In this document: positions 24,516 to 36,114 of the stretch, one piece after another
Layout of the letters: each line of letters begins with the position of its first letter
Numbering within the stretch: the stretch's first letter is position 1
DNA from: Cunninghamia lanceolata
Lineage: Eukaryota; Streptophyta; Pinopsida; Cupressales; Cupressaceae
Length of the DNA: 64,000 nucleotides
Assembly: GCA_027924645.1 (NCBI GenBank)
Contig: BSBN01001482.1
Span: 12,852,001 to 12,916,000, forward strand
Direction: 5' to 3'
The notes under the pieces: generated by a model
Told to the model about the DNA's origin: nothing
The model's database searches: none
The model's input: only the letters and a program-made list of their open reading frames with translations
Position numbers and translations under genes: made by a program

Positions 24516-24600
24516 AGGGACAATGTTCTTTTAACGAAACTTATCTCCAAGACTGTTGCACGAGAAATTGTTGTGAGAGTTGGGAACCATTTTCATCATT
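24445..24600 (+). repeat. Tandem duplication of the DYW-domain end
   Basis: Two copies of about 65 bases start at 24445 and 24536, a 91-base period. Both contain TTATCTCCAAGA.TGTTGCA, GAGAAATTGTTGTGA and GAACCATTTTCATCATT. The copy is partial and lies after the PPR pseudogene's last conserved block. Confidence 0.8.
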
Positions 24601-25870
24601 AATGGATGTGCTTTGAAGTTCAACGGCGGGAAGGAAACGGCATCGGCAGGAGATCTGCATATTGGTGGGAGTCCATTTGGTGTCCCCTCTATATCCTGAT
24701 ATCCTCCATCGATGGGACCTTGCCATATCAGCCTGACTCTGAATGTGGTCTCTTTGACATAGTGATAAGAGTGTTAAACCCTTATCAATGGGACTTGGTG
24801 ATATCATTGTGACTGGGTTGGAAGTCTCTTTGACTTGTTGATACCAGTTGTCTCCTGACTGCTAGCTTGTTTGAGCCAGTAGATCGACATGAAAAATCTC
24901 CGCATGGATCAGATTCCTGAGTAGGTGGTTTCCTATGATGCCATGTCTGCTAGATTGTTGGAAAACCCTCTAAATATAGGAGGATTAGATTGGGAATTTA
25001 TAGAGACAAAAAGAATTGGGTTTGAGCGGAGTGGAGGTGGTGGTGGAGGGGTAGCGGCAGGTACAAGTGTGCATGGGAGGGAATTGCAAGAAATTGGGGT
25101 CTGAGCAGCTATTGGTTGCATTTGAGGAGAGCATATAGAAATCTGGAATGAGATGTGGCATACAAGATGTGGGCTGTAAATGCATGGGAAAGTGTAGAAG
25201 TGCACCCAATGTGAGGACATAGAATGAATATTCCAAAGAATTGTATTTGGGTGTTGGGATGAGAGACAAAGATTTTGTTTTAGATCATCATTTCAGATTA
25301 AAACCAGAGAAGGATGAATTGAAGGACAAGATCCTCATTCAAGATTGATTTTTTTTGGGGTTTGTACAAAATTATGGCCCCTGGAATGTGGAAGAATTAT
25401 TTTAAATTGAATATAAATATTTCAACCGCCTCTGATTAGTATTTTTTTTTTTTTGTCCTCAAATTGTGGATTGTCGTTTTTATTTATAAATTTGTTCAAC
25501 TACCTCGTGTGTGTATATATATCTCTTATATTATTTTGTATGAAGAGTTGAGACTTTCTTTGAAATCCATTTTATTTTAATAAACATCTATGAAATTTTT
25601 GTTTTGAAAGAATCCACAGTGCACAACAATAAGAAGTAGGTTTTTTTGGAGTCTAGTCTTATTTTAATGTAAGATATTGAATTTTCCATTTGCAGGCAGT
25701 CCTTTGTTCACCCAAATGATGTAGTTGCAAAAGATTAAGTCTTTTATCTAAGACTACAATCCATGTGTTTGTTCTTTGTTCATTTAATTTTTCAATGCAT
25801 TTTCTTTGTGCATCTTTTTTGGTTTTAGTCTAGTTTGATATCTGAATTTGTGACTTTTCTTGAGTTCCAG
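24601..25870. other. CACTA-internal noncoding DNA
   Basis: No gene recognised. It contains a G-rich stretch at 25020-25080 and a T-run at 25440-25455. Part may be the intron upstream of the PFK exon at 25871. Confidence 0.45.
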
Positions 25871-26088
25871 ATTGTTGTCAGACTAAATAGTCCAAGAGGA
25901 TCTCATTTTCATCATGCAGGACCAAGGAAAAAGGTATGTCTCTTTGATGAAAATAGATTTCAAAGTAAAATTTCTAGTTTGCCCAACTTGAATGTGTGAT
26001 GCTGATTTTTCTTAAAAAGGTCTATTTTAAACCAAATGAAGTGCGTGCCTATATAGTAACATGGGGAGGTCTATGCCCAGGGCTTAAC
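25871..26088 (+). pseudogene. Captured exons of plant ATP-dependent 6-phosphofructokinase
   Basis: Exon one (25871-25933) is flanked by TTCCAG and GTATGT and encodes IVVRLNSPRGSHFHHAG and PRKK. Exon two starts at 26020 after AAAAAG and encodes [17 protein letters not shown], then LCPGLN. These match the plant PFK region with K-x-S-P-R-G-x-H-F-R-R-A-G-P-R and the nucleotide-binding G-G-L-C-P-G-L-N motif. Usual Cys residues are changed (A-C-I-V-T-C-G to A-Y-I-V-T-W-G). Similarity ends at LN, so only a short genomic slice with its intron was captured. Confidence 0.8.
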
Positions 26089-26787
26089 ATTGCATATGCA
26101 TTTCTTCTTGAATATCAGACCTGTATAAATGAACTATGGAGTTTGACTATCAGACCTGTATATGCATTTCTTCTTGAATACTTTCATAATATATGCCTAT
26201 ATTGCTGTAAAATTCCTTATCATCCCACTTTATTTTAAATATTTCAAAGTTTCATAAATCTTTTAAAAATATTAACAAATTTTGAGTTTTTTTATTGTGG
26301 ACAGGTACAAAGAAAGGAGATAATGCAAAACCAGTACCGTCTAGATGCATTTACAGCCCACCCCATGTGCAATAATGGCATCACTAAAGACATGCATTCG
26401 CACCGATAGCTTTTAGCTTTAGTTTTAGTTTTTTTCAGTTTTAAAAGCATAATAAATCAGCAATTTGCATACTGCAAAAAGATTTTGTCTTGAAAACTCT
26501 ATATATAGAGTTCTTTGTAACATATTTTATATACAGATTAATATACAGTGAATTATTTTCCAGCATTGTTGTTTCAATCCTTTGATCAGATTTGTTGATA
26601 AACAAGTTCTTCGTAACATATTTTATATACAGTTTGAATATATAGTGAATTATTTTCCAGCATTGTTATTTCAATCCTTTGAGCAAATTTGTTGAAGTTT
26701 ATCAACAAAAAAATGGCATAGTTGATGTTTATCATGTACTAGGTGTTTATATATGACCACTTGATGGAAAAATAATGATTAAAATGA
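26089..26787. other. CACTA-internal noncoding DNA
   Basis: No gene is seen. A short direct duplication is visible: TTCGTAACATATTTTATATACAG-like sequence near 26512 and again near 26611, each followed by TGAATTATTTTCCAGCATTG. Confidence 0.5.
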
Positions 26788-27151
26788 CCAAATATACTAC
26801 CAATGGACGGAAATTAGTTAATACAAATGACTAAATATACTACCAATGGACAAAAATTAGTGACTAAATATACTACCAATTGACGGCAATTAATGATTAC
26901 AATGACTAAATATATGACCAGTTAAAAACAATCAATGACTAAATATACTACCAAATTGATGACTAAATATACTACAAAATTGATGACTAAATATACTACC
27001 AAATTAATGACTAAAATTTGTTTTGTCATAAATTTGGTCGCGAGATAAATGACCGGGAATAAACTACCAATGGTCACGTGACCAAACTACTGATCACATG
27101 ACCAATTTTTTGTAGTTTATTTAGACATTTATTTCTATTTTTCTACTAGTG
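26788..27151 (-). repeat. CACTA right subterminal repeats and terminus
   Basis: At least seven copies of (A)TGACTAAATATACTACCAA and variants lie at 26788-27012. Then come TTGGTCGCGAGATAAATGACC, GGTCACGTGACC and the terminal TTTCTACTAGTG. The motifs are shared, inverted, with the left end at 4170-4335. Confidence 0.85.
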
Positions 27152-27154
27152 AAA

Positions 27155-27676
27155 GTGACTCGCAGCCCCACGATAGGTGTGCCATGATGTCAAAGATGGC
27201 ATGTTGTATGGCTGGATGGACTAAAACATAGAAGTATACAATTCTGCTACCCCATGGGGGGTCTTGATCTATTGTGGGAGGACTATGGTACATTTGGCAT
27301 TGCATTCACTACGAATATAGGATTAATTATATCAAAGGTCTTGGACCGTTCGATCTTCTTAGATTAACTATGCGCATTTACTCACACGAGATGATCAACC
27401 ACTATATCTTTTAGCATGAATTGGCATTAATGGTGAAATGACTAAGTTTTAGAGCTGATGTATTTGGAATTTGGTGCCATTTTGATCATTCAAAGTAGCT
27501 CGGTGTGCTTGGAGATGAAGGGATTCAATACTTGGTGTGGGCTCTGAAACTGTTGCATAAACGAGTAAGTGTATCTATGCCTCTCTTATGTCAAGTCCAT
27601 AAGTGTTTTGAATTACTAGTTTCAAATAACTTTGTGAACAAAAGTTTCAAAACCCTAGTTAAGTACAATTTACATA
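27155..27676 (+). other. Insertion X leader, noncoding
   Basis: Continuation of X after the CACTA target duplication. No gene and no clear primer-binding site are seen before the ORF at 27677. Confidence 0.5.
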
Positions 27677-30600
27677 ATGCCTCCTAAGAAAAGTGAATCT
27701 ATGAGTAAAAAAGGAGAGTCCTAAGCTCCTAAAGAAAAGAAGAGACCACTTTAGCAATCAATCTTAGATTTATTACCAAAATTAGTTGATAAGGGTTATA
27801 AGAAAGTGTTCAGGGATGAGGCACATGGATGTAGGGATGTTATTATTCCCATTTTAGGGTGGAACTTGTTTTGGTATTTCTATGATAAGATCAGGAATGC
27901 ACAGGCCCTGGTTTCAAACCCTTGGACTCTTGACTTAGCAAAACTAGTTGTCCCTAATGTTTTTATAGATGTTGAGTTCATCAAATTATTGGCACAACAT
28001 TATCATGGAGTAAAAAGGACTGTTAGGATGCCTAATGGGTCACCATTGGTAGTATTAACTAAATCTACCATCATAGAATGATTCATGCTAAACAAACAAG
28101 CTCTCACAAAAATTGATCTTCAAAAGAGTGAGGAGGATTATAGTAGATTGAGGAAAAATTATCAAAGTGATAAGCTTCCAATGTATATGAGGAAGGGTGC
28201 CAATAACAAGAGGATACATGTCTCCTCATCTTGTGCTGAACAATTTTTAGTAGATGATTTTGTAGTATACTTCAAGAGGACATACTTTGCCTTGTGTCAA
28301 GTGCTGGGAATAGATGCACAGGATAGGATGCCAGTCAGTCTTATGATGATGGCCATGAGTATCCAAAATCTGGAGGTGAATAATGAGTTTGATTTTGCTT
28401 CAATAATTGAAAAGAAATTACATGAAGGATTTATTCAAGTAAGAGAAAATAAGGCTCCCATTACCTTCAGGCATTACTCTCTATTGTGCCATTTAATCTT
28501 GTATCAAAATAGAGATTGGTGGACTCAAAGAATGGACATAAGAATGCCAATGCAATGTTGGTGTTACATTTGGGACAGCAAGTGCAAGAATAGTGATTAT
28601 GTAATTTTTCATGATGACTTTGTAATCAGAATTATGGCTACCCTTGGTAATGTTTCACCAAGGCTACCTGTTGAGATAAGAGAGTTGTTAAGACCTTTCG
28701 CATTAAAACTAGAAAAGGGATATACACATAACTTTGGTGATTGGTTTTTCTTGTCTAATCATACAGTTATGAGGATCTATGGATTCTCTCAAACTCCCCA
28801 CATTTTGTCCAAATTTGTTCCTCCTAGTTTGGCATTTTTAGAATTCATGTGGCAGATGTTGTGGATGGAAAGAGATGTTATGAAAAAATAGAAGAAGGGT
28901 ACATTCTTACCTGGCTTGACTATGTATGGAGATCTCTCCATTGGCTCAGATACCCTTGAAGAGTTGCAGGATTACTTGAAGGGCAGATATTCTTTGAGAT
29001 CTAAAGTAGAAAGGGTCTTTGACCCTAAGGGACATATGAACTTTGTAAGGCAAGTGATTCTCACCAAGACTAGGATCACCCATGAGGTAGATTATGATGA
29101 AGATGTGATAAGGAATTGTGTCACTTCTCAAGAGGTGTTTCAAAGAAAGAGGAAATTGGAAATTTTGATGAAATTAGAGGAAGAAAGGAGGAAAAAAGAC
29201 CTTGATTTCTTAGGATTCTTCATGGAAGAGGGAAATCCTCTTAAGAGAATTGATTTGATGATTGATAATTTTGAAAAGTTATATGATAAGTCAAGAGGAT
29301 CTGAGAGCCAACCCACAAAGCCCACTAAGCTTCCTATTAAGAAATGAGGGGAAGTTATGATATCGAAGCTTGCTCCTGATGCAATTTCATGCAACAATCT
29401 TCACCAATTTCACCTCAAGAGAAACCAAGGTCTAAGAGATAGAAGATTGATGATTTAACTCCCCTATTGTCATATGAAATGACAGAGAAAGTGGGGGATA
29501 TAGAGGAGGTCACTAGTGTATTGAGGCACATGAAGGATGATACTGAGGTTGATCAACCACTTGCTAAACATGAGACTGTGGCTCATAAGCCTGATGCAAG
29601 GATGGATATATAGGTACATGGAGAATAGAAGTTGCATGAAGATGAAAGAGTAATAGCAACTCTTAGGTTTATGGAGGATGATGAGTTTGTGAAGACTACT
29701 GAGTTTAAAGATTTTTGGGTTAAGATTAAAATGAAGGAATTTGAAGAAAGAGTTTGGACAAATAAAATAGGAAGTGATGAGTCCTAGCATGATCAAATTG
29801 TGGCTTAGACATTCAAGGAGCTTAGGATAAATGAAGTGAATGTTAGTCCACAAGAGGCTAGAGAAATGGTGTTGAAGAGCAACATGTTAATCATTCCAGG
29901 GATGGAGTTGAAGAAAATGTTTTTTCTTGACCAAGTAAGAAATTAGGAAGATTCCATGTTAATTGTAGAGTTTGATTCAGAAGAAGGCATGACTAGCATT
30001 GGGTATAACCCTAAGATTGAGACTTTGGCCTTTTGGGCAAAACAAAAAAATACAGAGAAACCAAGGTTATTGGATGTAGTGCAAGAAATGAGGAGAGCTG
30101 ATATGGTTAAAACACTCAAGGATACTTCTGCACTAGAGGCTACCACCATGACAATGCATTTAGCCATGTTTACTCAAGCTACTATTAAGAATATGGAACT
30201 CAAATTGGTGGAATATGAGAAGGCCTAGATTGATATGAATGAAGAAGTAAATAGGTTATTTTTGGAGAATGTAAAATTAAAACAACAATTAAAAATAGTT
30301 GATTCCTCTTAAAGAAAGGATATTGTAATTTATCAGCCTTCCACACCTCATGAATTTGGTGCTAACACTGTTCCTGTAGATCAAGTAAATGCCTTAAAGC
30401 AAGGTTGGGAAAAAGAGATTGAAAATTTGAAAAAACTCAATGAGGTCACTAAAGAGGGGGTGAGATGTCAAATCTTTGGTGTATTGGAAAAGGTTTTAGA
30501 GCATAGGGTCAAGATGGTTATGGATAAAATAGAAGATGTGCACAAGTGTTATGTTGCTTTGTCATAAGCACTAGAATAGATGAAGGCTCATGTCCCAATT

Positions 30601-31113
30601 TTAGATCCTTTGTTTAAGAAATGGCAACCTATTCATCATACTTTGATAACACTGTGTAAAGTTTTACAGAGAAGTTTGGATGCTCCTGCAGCTTTGAAGC
30701 CCACTGAGAAGATGGTACAGATGGTTATTGATGAATTTTAGTATGTATCTGGAGAAAGTTAGAAAATCTGAACAAAGATGGAATCCTTTTGTACACTCAA
30801 GCATCAGTTTATACTAGAGATTCTAGGGGAGCATGCTCATCTCAAAAGTCTTGAGGATTGGAAGAAGGAATTCAATCAGATAGTTCCCAATGTGATCACT
30901 CATTTGCAAAAGGATCAGGAAGTAAATTTTCATAATTTCAATTTAACTCTGGATGGAATAATTGCATTGGATTCAGGCTATTCCAAGTTTATCATAGAAA
31001 TCACAAGATTATTGAACAAAAGGTGGAAGGATCATTTGGCAAATGTGCCACAAATTAGGGATATAAATGACCAAATGATTATACAGTGTTTCAGTGGGAA
31101 CAAGAATATTTGA
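27677..31113 (+). pseudogene. Insertion X ORF: large pol-less retroelement ORF of unknown function, broken
   Basis: The start MPPKKSESMSKKGES is followed by FRDEAHGCRDVIIPILGWNL and VVLTKSTIIEWF-like sequence. A central block (TFRHYSLLCHLILYQNRDWW, LPVEIRELLRPFALKLEKGY) and a long lysine- and glutamate-rich coiled-coil region to 31113 come next. One frame holds to 29347 with four stops, then another frame runs with further stops. It has no zinc knuckle, protease or polymerase motif. Its layout (small folded N-terminal domain, hydrophobic middle block, coiled-coil tail) resembles LARD ORF-B and the Y ORF. I do not know its function. Confidence 0.6.
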
Positions 31114-32301
31114 CTCCTCCAGAAGATTAGTCTTGTCCTAGAGTATTGTAAATCGATCAAATTTTCTGCTAGATCTATCAATCATGGATGCTTCATGTTT
31201 ACCAACGGACCTTGGATGTGTCTCAGTTTTATTTTCAACCTTCTATGATGCTTTATTTTCATCAATTGTATTTGTATTTTGGTCAAGTGTAATTAGAGAC
31301 AACAAAAGATAATAAATATAAAGCAAAGTTGTTATATGAACAGGTGGGTAGTTGAAAGGTCTTTTAGAATTGAAACGATCTGAATCTTGTCTCTTCCTTC
31401 ATCTGCCTATAAGAAGGAAACCAAGACCGATTGTAAAAAAAGTGGGATTGGTTTTTGGAGAAAAGCTATATATTGTAACACCCTTTTTGAAGCAAAGTAA
31501 TGGAAAGAAAGCATTAACTTGGAGCCCAAATTCTAGTTTCAATTGTTTTGTTGAGGTTATTGGTAACAATTATCCGGTTGTCTCCAATTTGATTTTTTCC
31601 TTGTTATTTAAATCAGTGTATCAAGTATATATCTGGTTTATCAAAGCAAATTCATGTTTTGTGTGGTTTATTTGATTGGTTTCTTCAAGTAAGAATTAAA
31701 TTCATTTGAATAAGTCATAGTAACCTGGAAGATTCATTTGGATCAATAAGAAGAGCCTGGTAATTAATTTCCTTGCAAGTTTATGTAAGTCATAAACATC
31801 AGAATGCCAAACAATTTGAGTTATAGCAAGTAGTAGGACACATATCATTCTATATTTTGACCCCATTACCTAGTGGATGAAAGGCACCAATCATCTCTAT
31901 CCCCAAAACAATTCCTTGTAAAAATATTTTCATACATTTTAATTTTTAGTTGTAGGTTTAGGAGTAGCAATTAGTTTTGGTATTTTCATTGTCTATTTCA
32001 AAACCTCATGCTAGTGTGAAATAGATTGTTAGAGGATGATTTAATTGACAAAATTGTGATCACACAAACTCTACAAATCTGTATGAGGTTTTTAATCTGC
32101 TTGATTATCATCAGTTAATCCCAGAAAGTTAACAATTATTGGTGATAAAGGTACACCCACCTAGGCATAGAAAAGCCTAAAGAGAAGTGAATTCTAACCA
32201 TCTTGGTTGATTCTGTTCGTTGGCCAGATCACTTGTTGAACCTGATCATAAAGCTTGGAATACTTTTAGGGTTTGACAATCTATTAATTTGGGAACCAAC
32301 A
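31114..32301 (+). other. Insertion X 3' region, noncoding
   Basis: AT-rich region ending in AACCAACA. It would be expected to contain the 3' LTR if X is an LTR element, but I see no convincing match to 3823-4169. Short frames at 31352-31675 have no known domain. Confidence 0.5.
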
Positions 32302-32940
32302 CAAGGTCAGCCAAAGTCATCCAAAGGATTTCAAAGGGTAGAGTTAGTGTGTTCTACATGGTGTCGAGTGTATGAGCGCAACAGAAACATGGTGGGACTT
32401 GATGAGGAGCACGCTAGTACGAACTGCTGACACGTGGCCGGATCTGAATGAAGACTTGTTAAGTCATTTTTGTTGGGTCAAAGATGATTGGCTGAGGATT
32501 TTCTCAGATCTCCCAAACTAATCTGGGCCAATGACTTAGGTTGGGATTTATCAGTCAAAGTGTTGATTGTCAATCATTGGTGGACACGAATCTCATTTAT
32601 TTTGGTGGTCAATTCAAATGCATATAACTGTGGTATTTTATGTGAAGAATAGAGAGAGACTAATGGGGTCAAACATAGACTGAACATCTCAGGATTCTAT
32701 ATAATGAGTTTTTGAGTACTGATCATGAGTTCTTGGATTCCATCATGTTTTTCTTCTATAGATCTCTAATCTAAGGTGAATTTAATGATTACACCAATGC
32801 ATGTGTGTAGATCACTATACTCCTGTTGTAATGTTATGTTGCATATGATTAAGAGTTGTATGTTCTTGACATTGTGTGTTGTTCATTTTTGTTGCCTAGT
32901 TCAGTAGCCTAATAGGGTTCTTGGGCCTTGACCTGCATCA
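32302..32940 (+). mobile_element. Gypsy-1 5' LTR, second half
   Basis: It starts with the duplicated CAAGG and aligns with 54414-55051 of the 3' LTR (shared GATTTCAAAGGGTAGAGTTA, GACACGTGGCC, TTCTTGGGCCTTGACCTGCA). It ends CATCA at 32940. A Met-type primer-binding site with one or two changes, TGGTATTAGAGT, follows at 32943-32954. Confidence 0.9.
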
Positions 32941-33060
32941 AGTGGTATTAGAGTAGGTTTTGGAATTCCTTGAGGTCGTGGGATTGTGTACAAGGACTCT
33001 AAGGAGATTGTTGTAGGCAAAGTGCTGAGAAATACCTACAACTATAGAGGGTCTACAAAC

Positions 33061-34048
33061 ATGGCACACTGAGCAAGAGGAAGAAGAGGAGTTGCTCCAA
33101 GAGTTGAAGATGTGGCATTGGTAGAGATGTTGAGGGGTATCATAGCTAGGTTGGATGTAATGGAAAGAACACAATGCAGAGGAATACCTGTTGAGGACAT
33201 GAGTGATATTGAGGAAGAAGTCAATGAAGAGGAAACAACAAAAGAAGAAGAAGACAGATGTGAGAGAAGGATTCTAAGTGCAATGACAAAGACTGCCAGT
33301 AAACCCCATGTAGAGTTACCCAACTACAGTGGTAGTCCAAAACCAGATGAGTTGATAGACTGTATCTCAGAGATGGAGAAGTACTTTGAATTGGAATCTA
33401 TTTAAGACCCTAAGAGGGTAAATCTTGCAGCTACAAAGTTGAAGGGACATACATCTCTATGGTGGGATCATGTTCAAGTTGAGACAGAGAAACAGAAAGG
33501 AAAATATTAAGGAAAGAATGTTAACTAAGTTGAAGGCAAAGTTTTTGCCTGCAAACCATCAAATCACCATGTTTAAGATGTTGCAGAACCTCAAGCAAAG
33601 GGAGAAAAGTGTACAAGACTACAATGAGGAATTTTATAGATTGAACATTAGGGATGGGCACATTGAAGATGATTGAGAGAAGATCTCCAGGTATGTAAAT
33701 GGTTTGCATTATTCTATCTAAGATGAAATTAGCATGGTCAGAATTACTAGCATAGAGGAAGCCTATCAATTTTCATTGAGGGATGAAGAAAAGATCTCTA
33801 GAAGGAAAAATAACTCTAGGGGAAGAGGTAAACCCTCCAGAGAAAGAGGGCAATCAAATTCTGGATGTGGGTCTCAGGATAAGCAAGGAGAACGAAGTTC
33901 TTCTCAAACTAGTACCCAAGGAAGTAGAAGAAGGGGCAATTACTCTAGAGGTAGAGGAAATCCTGGAAGGGGAAGAGGATTTAGTGGGACATGTTTCCAG
34001 TGTGGACAAACTAAACATAGGGAATTTGAATGTCCTCAAGTACAATAG
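33061..34048 (+). pseudogene. Gypsy-1 gag, broken
   Basis: It starts MAH and meets an in-frame TGA at the fourth codon. Acidic segments (IEEEVNEEETTKEEED) precede the conserved gag block (VELPNYSGSPKPDELID, KLKGHTSLWWDHV). After a frameshift near 33470 the frame continues (LKAKFLPANHQ, QREKSVQDYNEEFYRL) into an Arg/Gly-rich tail. The tail carries one CCHC zinc knuckle, CFQCGQTKHREFEC, at 33992-34033. Structural protein of the retrotransposon particle. Stops at 33403 and 33674 and the frameshift make it non-functional. Confidence 0.85.
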
Positions 34049-34224
34049 AGTAGTGGCAAAGGAAAAGAGACTAGAGTACATATAGCACAAGCTGAGGAGG
34101 AAAGTGTGGCAAGTGTAGCCTCACCAAAATTTGGAGGACCTGAGGATAGAGAATCCTTGATGCTGAGGAAAGTTCTTTTGACACTAGAGAAGGTACATGA
34201 GGAACCATCACAATGAAGAAATTT

Positions 34225-34636
34225 GTTTAGAACCAGATGTAAGTTTGGAGGAAAATGTTGTAGGGTCATTGTGTATAGTGGTAGAACTGAAAACCTAGTG
34301 TCAGAAGAGATGGTGGAGAAGTTGAACCTAAAGAGGTTGAAACACCCAACTCCCTACAAGGTCTCCTAGTTGCAAAAGGGACATCAACTACTGGTAAGTG
34401 AGCAATGCCTTGTTAAATTTCATATTGGGAATTACAAAGATGAGATATTGTGTGTTGTTATGCCAATGGATGCATGCCATCTTTTGTTAGGTAGACCTTG
34501 GCAATATGATAGGCAGACTATTCATAATGGAAAGAGTAATTGTATTAAAATCAATAAGGATGGGGTTGAGTATGTGTTGAATCCTTTGAAGGATAAGGAT
34601 GAGGAAGTTGAGAAAACCAATAGGGTTTGTTGGTAA
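34225..34636 (+). pseudogene. Gypsy-1 aspartic protease, inactive
   Basis: CKFGGKCCRVIVYSGRTENLV, then a stop, then QKGHQLLVSEQCLVKFHIG, MDACHLLLGRPWQYDRQ. The retropepsin active-site triad D-S-G reads YSG (Tyr codon TAT at 34274), so catalytic Asp is lost. The LLGRPW motif of the family is intact. A short spacer leads to the reverse transcriptase start at 34761. Confidence 0.85.
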
Positions 34637-34760
34637 CTAGAAAATCATTCCTAAAGTAGATCAAAAAGGAGAAGGTATGTTATGCCTTCCTACCTCAAGT
34701 TGTAGAAATTATGACAACAGAGAAAGGATAAAAGTTCCCACAAAAGTCTAAGAAATTTTG

Positions 34761-34786
34761 AATGAATTCAGTGACATCCTAATGAA
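34761..34786 (+). pseudogene. Gypsy-1 reverse transcriptase N-terminal start, cut by LARD-2
   Basis: Encodes NEFSDILMKD, the opening of the polymerase region. The frame resumes at 42204 (DLPDGLPP...) after the LARD-2 insertion and its GGATC duplication. Confidence 0.8.
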
Positions 34787-34791
34787 GGATC

Positions 34792-35882
34792 TGTTGATAA
34801 CTGAGAGGGGGGGGTGAATCAGTTATCCTATTTATTTTCTTTTGAACTTTCTTATTAATTAATGCAGCATTGAATCAAACACAAAAACATTACCATGAAA
34901 TAAGAAACACATGACACAGTATTTTTGACGTGGAAACCCTATTAAGGGAGAAAACCACGGGGTGATTAACCCAAAGATTATTCTCTGTTAGAAGAATAGG
35001 GAATTACAAAAATGGCACTTGCCAATTAGGGGTCACTGCCCGAGCACACTGCTCACAAAGAGGCCCACTGCCTACAAGGAGACACACTGTCTACAAAGTG
35101 ATAAGAATCATAGTCTTGAACTGATTGGAAGCATCTACATATGCTAGTGTTCAGTTCCGGTTTAGGCTCAGTACACTAATCTGCTGCACTTCATCTTTCC
35201 TCTGTTCTTTATTCTGCTATCCTTTCACATACCGGATCTTTCTTACTAATTCTGCTCTGTTCTGCACTTATTCGCATATGCCTTCACACAATCACACCTT
35301 TCACAACTAAATCCATCCTCTATATATGTCCGCACAAGTAATTTCATCACCTTTCTAGTCGGCATCCGGAACAGTCTAGTTTCTTACAAACTCTGTTCTG
35401 TCGGCTGAATCCTTGCTCACCAAGCAATGCGGATCAAGCATATACTTGTAGATATCATTAATCATGTCGGCCAAACATGATTCATGCCTTCACAACCTTT
35501 ACCATCAACAGTAACACATCCGGAAAATAGTCTGATACTCTGTCAGTCAGTTCTTCCTCTGTTCTCACTGTCTCTCAGGAATCCGGTACTCAACTATTCA
35601 TATCTTTTTCTTTGTTCATCACCGGAGGCTAAATCCTTGGAATATACTACTCAAGGTAGTCCTCTTGACTTCCCTAAATCCGCACTGGACCAAGACACTT
35701 CCTCTGAGAGATCCGGACCAATCTGTCGGACCTTGCCACATGCTCTATTCTTGTTCACCAGACCACAACAATCTTCATTCTGACTTCTGGTAGAGACACA
35801 CCATGACTTGCGGATATGTGGGATGACCTTTGTTGCCATCAATGACAACAACCATGAATCCATATAGTGTCTCTTGCCAACA
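34792..35882 (-). mobile_element. LARD-2 3' LTR
   Basis: Plus strand starts TGTTGATAACTGAG and ends CTCTTGCCAACA. The terminal hairpin GATAACTG...CAGTTATC is at 34796-34827. A TATA-like run on the minus strand lies at 35320-35327. Confidence 0.95.
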
Positions 35883-36045
35883 ATCTCCCCCTTTGGCATT
35901 GATGGCAACACTTAGTGAAAAATGACTAAGTGTTTACACTATGCTCCCCCTTTGCTGATGCTCTGTCTTTATATACAATTTCTGGAACTCCCCCTTAGTT
36001 GGATTCCTCATTTTTCACTGCTCCTCACTCCCCCTTTGACATCAA
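35883..36045 (-). promoter_or_regulatory. LARD-2 polypurine tract cluster
   Basis: The minus strand has GCCAAAGGGGGAGAT abutting the 3' LTR, plus three further AGGGGGAG-type tracts at about 35945, 35990 and 36030. The cluster is conserved in LARD-1, including the spacer that encodes no protein (AGTGAAAAATGAGGAAT). Confidence 0.75.
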
Positions 36046-36114
36046 TGGCAAAGGGTAGGGTCCGCACACCAAAATTTTCAAAAATTTTCTATACATAGCC
36101 GTATATTTACATAC

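Larger units (their letters stand above)
4170..27151. mobile_element. Non-autonomous CACTA (En/Spm-type) DNA transposon carrying captured gene fragments
   Basis: The right end, read inward on the minus strand, is CACTAGTAGAAAAATAG, a standard plant CACTA terminus. The left end is TACTAGTAGAAATATGG, with one changed first base. Both ends are flanked by AAA (4167-4169 and 27152-27154), the 3-bp duplication expected for this superfamily. Subterminal repeats of TGACTAAATA/GGTCAT type fill both ends. No transposase frame is visible. Own length without LARD-1 is about 14 kb. Cargo: a PPR fragment (minus), an eIF5B exon, a PPR-DYW pseudogene (plus) and PFK exons. Confidence 0.85.
3823..32301 (+). 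mobile_element. Insertion X: unclassified retroelement-like insertion holding the CACTA element
   Basis: It begins TGTTGGAACTTG and ends AACCAACA, giving TGTTGG/CCAACA termini flanked by the 5-bp duplication CAAGG. TG...CA ends and a 5-bp duplication fit an LTR retrotransposon, but I could not find a second LTR copy by eye. Its own DNA is 3823-4169 plus 27155-32301, about 5.5 kb, with one decayed plus-strand ORF. The remainder is the CACTA element inserted into it. The boundaries are well supported; the class is not. Confidence 0.7.

Noticed and set aside
34801..34815. G-run as a G-quadruplex
   Set aside because: It is one uninterrupted run of 8-10 G without three partner tracts nearby.
35484..35783. 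Open frames inside the LARD-2 LTRs, seen twice (also 41805-42104)
   Set aside because: Both are in LTR DNA and are duplicated only because the LTRs are copies. No start context or known domain.
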